Origin: Herminiimonas sp.
GTDB lineage: Bacteria; Pseudomonadota; Gammaproteobacteria; Burkholderiales; Burkholderiaceae
Assembly (NCBI GenBank): GCA_014377155.1
Contig: JACMQD010000003.1
Coordinates: forward strand, 1-14,609
Reading direction: 5' to 3'
Length of the DNA: 14,609 bases
Shown here: positions 1 through 7,464 of the stretch, in pieces
Layout of the letters: each line of letters begins with the position of its first letter
Numbering within the stretch: position 1 is the first letter of the stretch
Made by a program: the position numbers and the translations under genes
Notes under the pieces: model-generated
The model's database searches: none
Told to the model about the DNA's origin: nothing
What the model saw: only the letters and a program-made list of their open reading frames with translations

Positions 1-426
1 GGCTGGCAACTGAATGGCGTCGAGGTGGTGCATGCCATGCCGGACGACCTCGTGATCGAGATGAAACTCGATAGCCGCAGTGCGGTCGTTGCGCTCACGC
101 ATGATCCCAAGCTCGATGACCTGGCACTCATGGAGGCCCTGAAGTCGGAGGCGTTTTATGTCGGCGCGATCGGCTCGCGGTCCAACAACGCCAAACGGCG
201 TGAACGGCTTAAAGAATTCGACCTGAGCGACGCCCAGTTGGCAAAGCTGCATGGACCGATCGGTCTGTACATCGGCAGCAAGACGCCTTCTGAAATTGCA
301 ATTTCGATTCTGGCGGAATTGACTGCCGTCAAGAATGGTGTACTGCTGCCAGTCGAAGTAAAAATCGAAGTTGCCAAGGCGGCAATGCAGTCAGTTCCGG
401 ACGCACCAGTTTGCGGGATCGATTGA
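1..426 (+). CDS. XdhC/CoxI-family molybdenum cofactor insertion protein, C-terminal part (5' end outside window)
   Basis: The reading frame is open from base 1, so this is the 3' end of a longer gene; 141 residues are visible. The segment VVALTHDPKLDDLAL followed by YVGAIGSRSNNAKRRERL is the typical XdhC C-terminal Rossmann-like region. GSKTPSEIAISILAELTA near the end is the usual XdhC tail. XdhC-family proteins bind the molybdenum cofactor, support its sulfuration or modification, and load it into xanthine-dehydrogenase-type enzymes in the cytoplasm. The three oxidoreductase subunit genes start 113 bases downstream on the same strand, so this protein very probably serves that enzyme, as PaoD serves PaoABC in Escherichia coli. 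In E. coli paoD is the last gene of the operon; here the chaperone comes first. The family call is firm. The exact partner is inferred from position. Confidence 0.9.
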   Translation, partial: GWQLNGVEVVHAMPDDLVIEMKLDSRSAVVALTHDPKLDDLALMEALKSEAFYVGAIGSRSNNAKRRERLKEFDLSDAQLAKLHGPIGLYIGSKTPSEIAISILAELTAVKNGVLLPVEVKIEVAKAAMQSVPDAPVCGID

Positions 427-462
427 TTATTTGATTGACCTGCGTACGGGTTAATTAACATC

Positions 463-531
463 TTGTGTGACCAAACGCACAATCATTGTAACCTTGGCAA
501 GGTATGGTCTGAATGACTTTACTTGCCAAGG
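463..531 (+). promoter_or_regulatory. Inverted repeats in the leader of the oxidoreductase operon
   Basis: Two inverted repeats lie between the XdhC stop and the oxidoreductase genes. The first is TTGTGTG (463-469) against CGCACAA (476-482), with a six-base loop and one G-T mismatch. The second is an exact 10-base pair, CCTTGGCAAG (492-501) and its reverse complement CTTGCCAAGG (522-531). The downstream arm covers the Shine-Dalgarno-like AAGGG in front of the ATG at 540. These could be operator half-sites, or an RNA hairpin that hides the ribosome binding site. No convincing -35/-10 pair could be fixed. The function is inference. Confidence 0.3.
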
Positions 532-539
532 GAATCGTC

Positions 540-1121
540 ATGAATGCTCCGCTTAGCGTCCAGCCCGATGCTGCGCCCGTGTCCTCATCTGTTCGCCCGC
601 CTGTGCCGCGTTATCCTTTATCGATGCGGATCAATGGCCAGGAACAGCAATTCGAACTCGAGGCCTGGGTTACGCTACTTGACCTTTTGCGCGAGCGACT
701 TGGCCTGACGGGTACCAAAAAAGGGTGCGACCATGGTCAATGCGGCGCCTGTACGGTACTCGTCAACGGCAAGCGTATCAATGCGTGCCTGACCTTGGCA
801 GTAATGCAGAACGGCAGTGACGTCATAACGGTAGAAGGTCTTTCCGAAGGACAAGCGTTGCATCCGCTGCAGCAAGCTTTCATCGAGCACGATGCATTCC
901 AGTGTGGTTACTGCACGCCTGGGCAGTTGTGTTCTGCGGTGGGCCTGCTGGCAGAAGGAGAAGCACGCAATGTCGCGGATATTCGTGAACTGATGAGCGG
1001 CAACATTTGCCGGTGCGGTGCGTATCCCCAAATTGTCGCCGCGGTAAGTGACGTAATGGGTTTGGCCGAACGTCGTGATAATCCCGATCGGCCGTATGTG
1101 CCCGGCACGGTGCCGGCATGA
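540..1121 (+). CDS. Aldehyde/xanthine oxidoreductase 2Fe-2S subunit (PaoA/YagT-like)
   Basis: This is the small iron-sulfur subunit of a three-subunit molybdenum hydroxylase, passing electrons between the Mo site and FAD. With the ATG at 540 the protein has 193 residues. The plant-type ferredoxin cluster ligands are C63, C68, C71 and C83 ([12 protein letters not shown]). The second, helical-domain cluster ligands are C122, C125, C157 and C159 (CGYCTPGQ and [11 protein letters not shown]). I chose 540 because AAGGGA lies six bases before it; an in-frame ATG at 513 would add nine residues and cannot be excluded. E. coli PaoA carries a long Tat leader for export. Neither start here gives a twin-arginine motif, only a Pro/Ser/Val-rich N-terminus, so the enzyme is probably cytoplasmic. 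The stop overlaps the next ATG by four bases, which suggests translational coupling. Confidence 0.93.
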   Translation: MNAPLSVQPDAAPVSSSVRPPVPRYPLSMRINGQEQQFELEAWVTLLDLLRERLGLTGTKKGCDHGQCGACTVLVNGKRINACLTLAVMQNGSDVITVEGLSEGQALHPLQQAFIEHDAFQCGYCTPGQLCSAVGLLAEGEARNVADIRELMSGNICRCGAYPQIVAAVSDVMGLAERRDNPDRPYVPGTVPA

Positions 1122-2185
1122 ATCCCCTCCAATTTACGCAGGCACCCGATGTCGATTCGGCAGTCAGGTTAATGGGCCTCGGTTCCGGCCTGGACCGGGT
1201 GGCAACCGAGTATATTGCCGGCGGCACCAACCTGATCGACCTGATGAAAGAGCGGGTAATGCAACCCGCAAGTCTCATCGACATCAACCGCTTGCCACTC
1301 GAGTCGATCGAAGAAACTGCAGACGGCGGCCTGATGCTAGGTGCGCTGGCGCGCAACGCCACGACCGCTTATCACCCGCTGGTAAGGGAAAAATATCCGC
1401 TGCTGACCGCAGCGATTCTCGCCGGCGCCTCGCCACAGATCCGCAACATGGCCACCAACGGCGGCAACCTGTTGCAGCGTACCCGCTGCTATTATTTCTA
1501 CGATGTCGGCGTGCCGTGCAACAAGCGCCAGCCGGGAAGCGGTTGTCCCGCGATAGGCCGGCTGACGCGCCAGCTGGCAATCCTCGGCGCGAGCGAACAT
1601 TGCATCGCCACCCATCCTTCCGACATGTGTGTCGCCCTGGCTGCCCTTAATGCGATGGTGCATGTCGAGTCGAGGGACGGCAAACGCCAGATCGCTTTCG
1701 GCGAACTGCATCGGCTGCCTGGAGGCCACCCGGAGCTCGATACCACACTGGCTGCCGGCGAACTGATCACCCATATCGAGCTGCCGCCGTCGCAGCAATT
1801 TGTCGGTCACTCGGTCTATCTGAAACTGCGCGACCGCGCGTCGTACGCTTTTGCGCTGGTGTCGGTTGCGGCAGCGCTCGACATTAGCGCCGACGGCTTT
1901 GTGCGCGAAGCCCGTATCGCTCTGGGCGGCGTAGCCCACAAACCATGGCGCAGACCGGAGGCAGAGGCGCTCCTTGCCGGTTCGCGGCCCGATGCTGCGC
2001 AATTTGCCAAGGCTGCCGACGCGTTGCTTGCTGGCGCGCAGGGCCAAGGCGAAAACGACTTCAAGATCGCGATGGCGCATCGGGCGGTGATACGCGCTCT
2101 GGAGCTTGCCCATGCCGGCACCATTACCAACCTGTCGAGCGCATCCGATTCATCCGAACATGACATGAGCAGGGAGCCAACGTGA
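1118..2185 (+). CDS. Aldehyde/xanthine oxidoreductase FAD-binding subunit with extra 4Fe-4S insert (PaoB/YagS-like)
   Basis: This 355-residue protein is the FAD subunit of the complex. FAD-contact segments of the family are visible: [11 protein letters not shown] (33-43) and [16 protein letters not shown] (about 102-117). Directly after them is the insert that sets PaoB-like subunits apart from ordinary xanthine dehydrogenase FAD subunits: [17 protein letters not shown] and PGSGCPAIG. It supplies C124, C134, C143 and probably C162, the expected ligands for an additional 4Fe-4S cluster as described for E. coli PaoB. The C-terminal CO-dehydrogenase-flavoprotein-like domain includes [21 protein letters not shown]. 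The gene overlaps both neighbours by four bases (ATGA before, GTGA after), so the three subunits should be made in a fixed ratio. The substrate cannot be read from this subunit. Confidence 0.93.
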   Translation: MNPLQFTQAPDVDSAVRLMGLGSGLDRVATEYIAGGTNLIDLMKERVMQPASLIDINRLPLESIEETADGGLMLGALARNATTAYHPLVREKYPLLTAAILAGASPQIRNMATNGGNLLQRTRCYYFYDVGVPCNKRQPGSGCPAIGRLTRQLAILGASEHCIATHPSDMCVALAALNAMVHVESRDGKRQIAFGELHRLPGGHPELDTTLAAGELITHIELPPSQQFVGHSVYLKLRDRASYAFALVSVAAALDISADGFVREARIALGGVAHKPWRRPEAEALLAGSRPDAAQFAKAADALLAGAQGQGENDFKIAMAHRAVIRALELAHAGTITNLSSASDSSEHDMSREPT

Positions 2186-4464
2186 CCGATCTGATCGAAG
2201 CATTGCGTACACCGGTAGCCGACGACGGCACCGGAAATGTCAGCATCGGCATGCCAGTTTCGCGGGTGGACGGACGTGAAAAAGTGACCGGCCGGGCGCG
2301 CTATGCAGCTGAGCATCCTGCCATGGACTTGATCCACGGGGTAGTCGTTAGCAGCACGATCGCCAAGGGCCGCATCACCGCTTTCGACCTGGCGGCGGCG
2401 TTGGCGGCGCCGGGCGTCATCGAAATCATGACCTATGACAACCGACCGCAGATGCGCTCGTTCGACCTGTTCTACAAGGACATGACGGCACCGGGCGGCT
2501 CGCCCTTCCGGCCGTTGTACGATGACCGGATCGTCTACAGCGGGCAGCCGGTGGCGGTGGTACTGGCGGACACGTTCGAGGCGGCGCGGCATGGCGCGGC
2601 GCTGGTCAGGGTTTCTTACGAAGCCGAACCGCACGACACGATGCTGCTGGCGAATCTGCATCGCAAGTATACGCCGAGCAGGCTCAAAGCAGGATATGCG
2701 CCGCCGCCGAAAGAGAAGGGTTCTGCCGACGACGCATTCGCCGCAGCGCCGGTCAAGATGGAAGCCGAATACTACAGCGGTGTCGAGCATCACAATCCAC
2801 TGGAAATGTTCGCCTCGACGGTAATCCGCGATGAGGGCGGCCACATGACGATTTATGACAAAACCCAGGGTTCGCAAAACAGCCGCTGGTATGTCAGTCA
2901 TGTATTCGGACTATCCAAGGAAATGGTCACCGTGCGCAATCCCTATGTCGGCGGTGCGTTCGGTTCGGCGCTGCGTCCTCAGTATCAGTTACCACTGGCC
3001 GTGATGGCGTCGATGAAATTGAAGCGCTCGGTAAAAGTCGGGCTGACCCGTCAGCAAATGTTTACGATCGGTCACCGGCCAGAAACGCTGCAGTACGTCA
3101 AACTCGCCGCCGAGCGCGACGGCACGCTCAAGTCGATTATCCACGAAGCCGTGGCCGAGACATCGCGCCTTGAGGACTATGTCGAAGTCGTGGTCAATTG
3201 GTCGGGCGAGCTGTACGCTTGCGACAATATCCGGCTCGGCTATCACCTCGTCGATCTCGACCAGTACACGCCGATCGACATGCGCGCGCCGGGCGCAGCG
3301 CACGGCGTGCATGCCCTCGAAGTGGCCATGGATGAGCTGGCGCATGAGCTGAACATGGACCCGCTGGCATTACGCTTGAAAAATTACGCCGAAAAAGACC
3401 CGAGCCGCGGCCTGCCTTATTCGACCAAGGAATTGCGCGCCTGTTATGAGCAAGGTGCAGCGCGTTTCGGTTGGGCCGGACGACCGCTGGCGCCACGCTC
3501 GATGCGAGAAGGTTCCGAGCTGATCGGTTGGGGCATGGCGACCGGCATGTGGGATGCGATGCAAATGTTTGCCCGCGCCAGCGCCGTGATCCATGCTGAC
3601 GGTCGGCTGATCGTCAGCAGCGCTGCGACGGATATCGGCACCGGCACCTATACGGCGATGAGCATGATTGCGGCGGCGGCGATGGGCTTGCCGCTGGAAC
3701 GGGTGACATTCCAGCTGGGCGACTCGACGCTGCCGGTGGCGCCCATCGAAGGTGGCTCGTCGCATATCGCAACTGTCGGTTCTGCAGTGGACGGCGCTTG
3801 TGAAAAATTACAGAATCGCCTATTCCAGCTTGCCAGGAAAATGCCCGGATCGCCGATGGCAAAAGCGCGTTTCACACAGATCGAGTTCGTCGACGGCAAC
3901 CTGCAGTTTATCGGACAGCCCGCCAGCGCGGTTTCACTGACGGCCATCCTGGAAGCCGCCGGTCTAGCGAAGATCGAAGAAAAATATCTGTTGCTTCCTA
4001 ACGTTCCGAAGCAGATGCAATACCTGCGCGCGACGCACTCAGCAGTGTTTTGCGAAGTACGCGTCGACGAGGCATTCGGTACGGTGCGTGTGACGCGCGT
4101 GGTCAGTGCGGTCGCCGCCGGCCGCATTATCAATCCCAAGACCGCGCGCAGTCAGATTATCGGCGGCGTGGTGTGGGGCATCAGCCAGGCGCTGCATGAA
4201 GAGACCCACGCCGACCACCGGCTGGGACGTTTCATGAATCACAACCTCGGGGAATACCATGTCGCTGTCAATGCAGACATCCATGATATCGACGTGATTT
4301 TCGTCGAGGAAGACGATCGGATCGTCAGCAGGCTCGGGGCCAAGGGCGTCGGCGAAATCGGTCTGGTCGGCGTCGCAGCAGCCGTATCCAACGCGATTTT
4401 TCATGCCACCGGACAGCGTGTCAGAAGTACGCCGATGACGCCGGATAAGGTCATGATGCCGTGA
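2182..4464 (+). CDS. Aldehyde/xanthine oxidoreductase molybdopterin-binding catalytic subunit (PaoC/YagR-like)
   Basis: This 760-residue protein holds the Mo cofactor and oxidises the substrate. It starts at a GTG preceded by AGGGAG at five bases and overlapping the stop of the FAD subunit. [16 protein letters not shown] (29-44) opens the a/b hammerhead domain. [16 protein letters not shown] (about 254-269) is the family's cofactor-binding loop, in the form found in PaoC-like enzymes. [10 protein letters not shown] near the C-terminus carries the catalytic glutamate, about E725. Length and motif order fit PaoC-type aldehyde oxidoreductases, which oxidise a wide range of aldehydes to carboxylic acids, better than purine-specific XdhB. 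The cofactor is probably the cytosine-dinucleotide form, by analogy with PaoC. A xanthine or nicotinate-like substrate cannot be excluded from sequence alone. Confidence 0.92.
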   Translation: MTDLIEALRTPVADDGTGNVSIGMPVSRVDGREKVTGRARYAAEHPAMDLIHGVVVSSTIAKGRITAFDLAAALAAPGVIEIMTYDNRPQMRSFDLFYKDMTAPGGSPFRPLYDDRIVYSGQPVAVVLADTFEAARHGAALVRVSYEAEPHDTMLLANLHRKYTPSRLKAGYAPPPKEKGSADDAFAAAPVKMEAEYYSGVEHHNPLEMFASTVIRDEGGHMTIYDKTQGSQNSRWYVSHVFGLSKEMVTVRNPYVGGAFGSALRPQYQLPLAVMASMKLKRSVKVGLTRQQMFTIGHRPETLQYVKLAAERDGTLKSIIHEAVAETSRLEDYVEVVVNWSGELYACDNIRLGYHLVDLDQYTPIDMRAPGAAHGVHALEVAMDELAHELNMDPLALRLKNYAEKDPSRGLPYSTKELRACYEQGAARFGWAGRPLAPRSMREGSELIGWGMATGMWDAMQMFARASAVIHADGRLIVSSAATDIGTGTYTAMSMIAAAAMGLPLERVTFQLGDSTLPVAPIEGGSSHIATVGSAVDGACEKLQNRLFQLARKMPGSPMAKARFTQIEFVDGNLQFIGQPASAVSLTAILEAAGLAKIEEKYLLLPNVPKQMQYLRATHSAVFCEVRVDEAFGTVRVTRVVSAVAAGRIINPKTARSQIIGGVVWGISQALHEETHADHRLGRFMNHNLGEYHVAVNADIHDIDVIFVEEDDRIVSRLGAKGVGEIGLVGVAAAVSNAIFHATGQRVRSTPMTPDKVMMP

Positions 4465-4592
4465 TAGTTTCATTACGTTTTGATGTGACATCCTGCGTGC
4501 ATGGTTCCATCGATGCGCGAAAGATTTTGCAGCCTGAATCGAATATCCGAAATCTACCGAAGCATGTCGATCTGTCCATTGAAGGAGCAAGA

Positions 4593-4805
4593 ATGTCCGA
4601 TGCATTCAAGAAAGGCGACAAAGTTCAGTGGCAATCCTCGCAAGGGACGGTGCATGGTACCGTCAAGAAAAAGCTGACTGCGCCGACCGACATCAAGGGC
4701 CATCACGTGAACGCCTCGGCCGACGCGCCGCAGTATCTGGTCGAGAGCGACAAGACGGGGGCCGAGGCTGCGCACAAGCCTGACGCATTGAAAAAACATC
4801 CGTGA
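4593..4805 (+). CDS. DUF2945 (Hva1-type TUDOR-like) small protein
   Basis: This 70-residue protein matches the DUF2945 pattern almost throughout: FKKGDKVQWQSSQG, KKLTAPTDIKGHHVNAS, and PQYLVESDKTGAEAAHKP. The family was named for a fungal hypervirulence-associated protein and is predicted to fold as a small SH3/TUDOR-like barrel. Its biochemical role is unknown. The start at 4593 follows AAGGAG at 4582-4587, so the ribosome site is strong. The frame stays open upstream to 4461, but that extension has no family similarity and lacks such a site. The stop overlaps the start of the next gene by four bases (GTGA). That coupling with a DUF3140 gene suggests a shared function, possibly stress-related, which is inference. 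Confidence 0.85.
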   Translation: MSDAFKKGDKVQWQSSQGTVHGTVKKKLTAPTDIKGHHVNASADAPQYLVESDKTGAEAAHKPDALKKHP

Positions 4806-5185
4806 GTATCGGCATGAATAATTCGCGCGAGGCCTTACATGCGGATGAACGGCGTCGCATCATTGCGGAATTCAAGACTGCGGTCAACATGACGTCTGCG
4901 CAGTTGCACAAGTGGCTTGCCACTGAGGATTCGCAGCGTGTCGGCCAGAAAAAGGGCCAGGAGGAATCGGTCGGACACCGCTCGGGAGAGCGCATTGCCA
5001 CGTTGCTGGATCAGGACCGGAAAGATTTCGATGACGATGATTTTGCCCACATGCGCAAGGTGGTGGGTTTTATCCATCGCCATCTCGCACAAGGGCCGAC
5101 CACGCACGACCCGTCTACCAGCGACTGGCGGTATTCACTGATGAACTGGGGACACGACCCTGAAAAGCACGACAAAACTGATTGA
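4802..5185 (+). CDS. DUF3140 domain protein
   Basis: The 127-residue product carries the DUF3140 hallmarks in order: FKTAVNMTSAQLHKWLATEDS (about 24-44), a glycine/serine stretch ESVGHRSGERIATLL (about 55-69), FAHMRKVVGFIHRHLAQGP (81-99), and a C-terminal WRYSLMNWGHDP (109-120). It is soluble, charged and has no signal peptide. The family has no established function. The GTG at 4802 gives a four-base overlap with the DUF2945 stop and suggests translation by coupling, since no good Shine-Dalgarno is visible. An ATG at 4814 would remove only four residues and is the main alternative. A terminator-like hairpin follows the stop. Confidence 0.82.
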   Translation: MSIGMNNSREALHADERRRIIAEFKTAVNMTSAQLHKWLATEDSQRVGQKKGQEESVGHRSGERIATLLDQDRKDFDDDDFAHMRKVVGFIHRHLAQGPTTHDPSTSDWRYSLMNWGHDPEKHDKTD

Positions 5186-5192
5186 ATTCACA

Positions 5193-5224
5193 CGACGCGA
5201 TAATGACGCCGTCGGTCTGTTTTT
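5193..5224 (+). terminator. Possible weak intrinsic terminator after the DUF3140 gene
   Basis: CGACG at 5193-5197 can pair with CGTCG at 5210-5214. Two further C-G pairs across a one-base bulge may extend the stem. A T-rich stretch ending in five T residues follows at 5216-5224. The stem is short and the loop long, so termination would be partial at best. If it works, it separates the DUF2945-DUF3140 pair from the membrane protein gene. Confidence 0.3.
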
Positions 5225-5247
5225 AAACTAAGGCAAAGGACTCTGTC

Positions 5248-5733
5248 ATGCGAGACAAGGACAATCTAATCGGCCGGTCGCTGGTTTCCGGCACCGTGGC
5301 CGGTGTAGCAACCGCAGTCGCCGCTTCGGTAGCCGGCAAGCGGGAAGCCGGCTCTTACACTGCGCCACTGAATGCGACTAGTCACATCTTCTGGGGAGAT
5401 CAGGCAGCGCGCCAGGATCGCCCTTCGTGGAAGTACACGGCAAGCGGTTTTCTGTTGAACCATGCTGCGTCCATCATGTGGGCTGCTGTCTATGAAAAGT
5501 GGTTTGCGTCCTCACGCAGTGACTCGGACCCTAGAAGCACAGTCGTCAAGCCACTGGCCGGCGCCGCGGTTGTCGCAGCAGGCGCCTATGTCACCGATTA
5601 TTATCTGATCCCGAAACGCGTTACCCCCGGATTTGAAAAGCGTTTGTCAGGCACGTCGCTGGCGATTATTTTCGGTGTTCTGGCGCTTGGTATTGCTACA
5701 CGCAGCCTGTTAATCGAAAACGATTCGCCCTGA
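5248..5733 (+). CDS. Small membrane protein of unknown function, four predicted helices
   Basis: I do not recognise a named family for this 161-residue protein. Four hydrophobic segments can be seen, at about residues 11-30, 64-84, 100-121 and 134-156, so it is probably an inner-membrane protein. The loops hold motifs that look conserved rather than random: LNATSHIFWGDQAAR (41-55) between helices 1 and 2, and YYLIPKRVTPGFEKRLSG (118-135) between helices 3 and 4. The His and Asp in the first loop could be functional, which is speculation. An AAAGGA stands upstream of the ATG at suitable distance. It follows the DUF2945-DUF3140 pair by 62 bases on the same strand and converges on the RES toxin gene with only 31 bases between stops. 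Confidence 0.75.
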   Translation: MRDKDNLIGRSLVSGTVAGVATAVAASVAGKREAGSYTAPLNATSHIFWGDQAARQDRPSWKYTASGFLLNHAASIMWAAVYEKWFASSRSDSDPRSTVVKPLAGAAVVAAGAYVTDYYLIPKRVTPGFEKRLSGTSLAIIFGVLALGIATRSLLIENDSP

Positions 5734-5764
5734 GAATGCGACGCGGCGGCCTCGCCCGATGCCC

Positions 5765-6235
5765 TTAAAAAAAACGTGGATCGTAGACCCAGCGTTTAAT
5801 TGTCGTGGCGATGATGTGTCGCGAGGCGGTATGGGCGGGATTGATCAGCACATTGGTTTCGTCTGGAACGATCACGGAAGGGACCACCAGTAGCGCTGAT
5901 CGATTGCCTGTTTGCCACAGGTCACCGGCTTTTCGGCTTGTCACGCCGGAAGGTAGGGCGTCCCAACCGCTGGGAAGGGGGTGGAGGGTTTCGCGCTTGC
6001 GCCATAGCTCGTCCGGCACGTCGATCCGTACCAGAAAACGGTTGAACGGCAACGAACCGGTGCGGATAAAGCTCAAGGTCTCCAGCGTGGCCAACGCAAT
6101 GTTGGATGCACAATACACGACCGGGGTACCGACGCTATTCCAGCGGCCCCCCGATATTTTCGCGCTGGCACCGGTCATGTCGTTGGCCGCATAGGTCGGC
6201 GCTTCGACCGCGATGCGCCATACCGATATTGTCAA
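5765..6235 (-). CDS. RES-domain toxin of a Xre/MbcA/ParS-RES toxin-antitoxin pair
   Basis: This 156-residue protein spans a complete RES domain. The three residues that name the family are present: Arg31 in ISGGRWNSVGTPVVY, Glu52 in ALATLETLSF, and Ser120 in VVPSVIVPDETNVLINPAH. Tyr41, often part of the pocket, is also kept. Studied RES toxins (MbcT, ParT) bind NAD+ and either degrade it or use it to ADP-ribosylate a target, stopping growth. All key residues are intact, so the toxin is predicted active. The gene overlaps the antitoxin stop by four bases (ATGA) and is therefore made after the antitoxin from one mRNA. The last two sense codons and stop lie in a run of eight A residues on the + strand, where slippage would alter only the tail. 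Confidence 0.9.
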   Translation of the reverse strand: MTISVWRIAVEAPTYAANDMTGASAKISGGRWNSVGTPVVYCASNIALATLETLSFIRTGSLPFNRFLVRIDVPDELWRKRETLHPLPSGWDALPSGVTSRKAGDLWQTGNRSALLVVPSVIVPDETNVLINPAHTASRHIIATTIKRWVYDPRFF

Positions 6236-6711
6236 GCGTAGGCACCACTTTGCGCCATTGCCAGCAGGCTCGATACCAGTTTTTGGCCTTCCACGGTATC
6301 GAGATAGCTGGCCGGCTTTCTATTGCCGAGTGCCGGTGACGGAGAGTCGAGCCAAGTCGACACCCACCTGGCTGCATCGAATCCTTCCTGATTGCCGGAT
6401 TCGTTGACCATGTTCTCGACTTGGCCGATCAGATATTCGACGCCCAGTACGCGCTCCGATTCATCTTGGGACAGCAGCTTTTCTTCGCGTACCTTGCGGT
6501 TGACCGTTGCCCGCGACAGTCTCAGCGTGTCGATCAAAGATTCCTTGGAAATATCCATCCGTTCCGCCAACTCGTTGACATGTCGCGCAGGGACACCGCG
6601 TTTTATGGCCTCGATACGGGCGTGCGGCGCGATCAGGTAGATGTTCGCAAACGTGACCGGCGTCCCGGTTTTGTCGAGCCGTGATTTCGTTGCTTTCAGG
6701 ATTGCAGCCAT
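6232..6711 (-). CDS. Xre/MbcA/ParS-family antitoxin
   Basis: The 159-residue antitoxin has an N-terminal Xre-like DNA-binding part; RMDISKESLIDTLRLSRATVNRKV is the likely helix-turn-helix. The C-terminal toxin-binding domain is the classical MbcA/ParS/Xre type, with AARWVSTWLDSPSPALGNRKP followed by ASYLDTVEGQKLVSSLLAMAQSGAYA. In this family the C-terminal end blocks the NAD+ pocket of the RES toxin, and the complex represses its own promoter. I chose the ATG at 6711 because AAAGGAG stands six bases before it. An upstream in-frame ATG at 6744 would add eleven residues but lies inside the promoter/operator. The order antitoxin then toxin with a four-base overlap is standard. Confidence 0.9.
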   Translation of the reverse strand: MAAILKATKSRLDKTGTPVTFANIYLIAPHARIEAIKRGVPARHVNELAERMDISKESLIDTLRLSRATVNRKVREEKLLSQDESERVLGVEYLIGQVENMVNESGNQEGFDAARWVSTWLDSPSPALGNRKPASYLDTVEGQKLVSSLLAMAQSGAYA

Positions 6712-6714
6712 GTT

Positions 6715-6730
6715 TAGCTCCTTTGAGCTA
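6715..6730 (-). promoter_or_regulatory. Inverted repeat around the antitoxin ribosome binding site
   Basis: TAGCTC and GAGCTA form a perfect six-base inverted repeat with a four-base loop. On the minus strand the Shine-Dalgarno AAAGGAG (6718-6724) occupies the loop and the second arm. If transcription starts upstream of 6730, the hairpin would mask the site. With the start predicted about 7 bases after the -10 box, near 6726, most of the first arm would not be transcribed. In that case the repeat would work only as DNA. Confidence 0.35.
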
Positions 6731-6732
6731 GT

Positions 6733-6760
6733 AGTATAGATCATTCGATCGATTGATCAA
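6733..6760 (-). promoter_or_regulatory. Toxin-antitoxin promoter with palindromic operator in the spacer
   Basis: On the minus strand TTGATC (6760-6755) and TATACT (6738-6733) make a sigma-70-like promoter with a 16-base spacer. The -10 box matches five of six consensus bases. A near-palindrome fills 6739-6758, with outer arms GATCA and TGATC around the core CGATCG and a single mismatched pair. It overlaps the -35 box and covers the whole spacer, ideal for repression by the antitoxin or antitoxin-toxin complex. Binding itself is inferred. Confidence 0.6.
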
Positions 6761-6900
6761 TGACTGTTGTATCCCATGCGACCTGCCGCGCGGTTGTTGT
6801 ACATACCGAATATGGCTGCCGGGTGTGCGCCCCGATCTCCTGCCAGCCAAATGTTTCCAAGAGCCGGGGCCGCCAAAGGCGCTAACTGAAGCTCAGGACG

Positions 6901-7209
6901 TCACACGATCCTGGTGTCGCACATCAGGATCTCGACGCCCGAGGTGGCGAAGTTGGGCAGGTCGGCGACCGTCGCTTGCCCCTCTGCCGACCCCAACGCC
7001 GTTTGAACCGCTTCCATCGAATCGAACGTCAGCACCGCAACCAGGAAAATGTCGGACGCACCGGCCGGTCCCATAACCGACCCATCGTTGACCTCGTAGG
7101 AACGCAGCCCCGGAATGGTCTTGGCCAGCGGTATGTGGCTGTCGAAGTAATAGCGCGTAAAGGCATTTTCGTCAGCAGGTTATTTGTACAGCGCGAGTAT
7201 CTTTGCCAT
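6901..7209 (-). pseudogene. EthD-family reductase gene interrupted by a TAA at codon 10
   Basis: On the minus strand, ATG at 7209 follows AAGGA at six bases and encodes MAKILALYK, then TAA (7180-7182). The same frame continues with PADENAFTRYYFDSHIPLA and then KTIPGLRSYEV for 92 more codons to a TGA at 6901-6903. Bridging the stop gives a 102-residue protein, the normal length of a small EthD-like dimeric alpha/beta-barrel protein; homologues typically read YKxPAD here, so a Gln CAA to TAA change is likely. There is no frameshift and no other stop, so the break is recent, or a sequencing error. No internal start with a ribosome site rescues it. EthD-like proteins are linked to ring-cleavage or ether-degradation pathways in some hosts, but most have no assigned function. 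Confidence 0.8.
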
Positions 7210-7464
7210 GAAAGGTCCTTGTTATCATGAATGGAGGTGTTACAGCGATGTGCCGCCAGTCAGGCGCGAAATGTCTGTTCCCGACTTGCGTCATAGTTAA
7301 CTATAGATCACAACTTCGGCATCCACCTTATGTTTAAGTCAATATTAACCCGATCGCTGAAGCGGGCTGTTTTCACGTAAAATTCGGCAGTCTGCCCGCA
7401 TATCGACCATCGCAACCCGCACGCGAGGCGATCCGTCCCGCCACTCAGCTAAGCAAAGAAAATA
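7210..7464. other. Divergent intergenic region between the EthD remnant and dcd
   Basis: These 255 bases hold no gene that I can support. They should contain the promoters of the EthD remnant (minus) and dcd (plus). A perfect 12-base palindrome ATAGTTAACTAT lies at 7293-7304, and an AT-rich patch follows at about 7328-7347. TAAAAT at 7378-7383 could be a -10 box for dcd, but no fitting -35 is visible. The dcd ATG is preceded by a purine run (AAGAAA) rather than a clear Shine-Dalgarno. Confidence 0.4.

Noticed and set aside
1816..2901. Minus-strand open frame (361 codons) across the FAD and Mo subunit genes
   Set aside because: It spans the junction of two firmly identified genes on the other strand, with an arginine-rich translation typical of a shadow frame.
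4461..4592. N-terminal extension of the DUF2945 protein to an ATG at 4461
   Set aside because: The extra 44 residues have no family similarity, and the AAGGAG in front of 4593 marks the better start.
7180..7182. Programmed stop-codon readthrough in the EthD gene
   Set aside because: TAA is the least leaky stop, no stimulatory structure is apparent, and this family is not known for recoding; a nonsense mutation is simpler.
6753..7230. Two + strand frames (6753-7076 and 6976-7230)
   Set aside because: They run antisense to the EthD remnant or through non-coding DNA, are Pro/Arg/Cys-rich and match no family.
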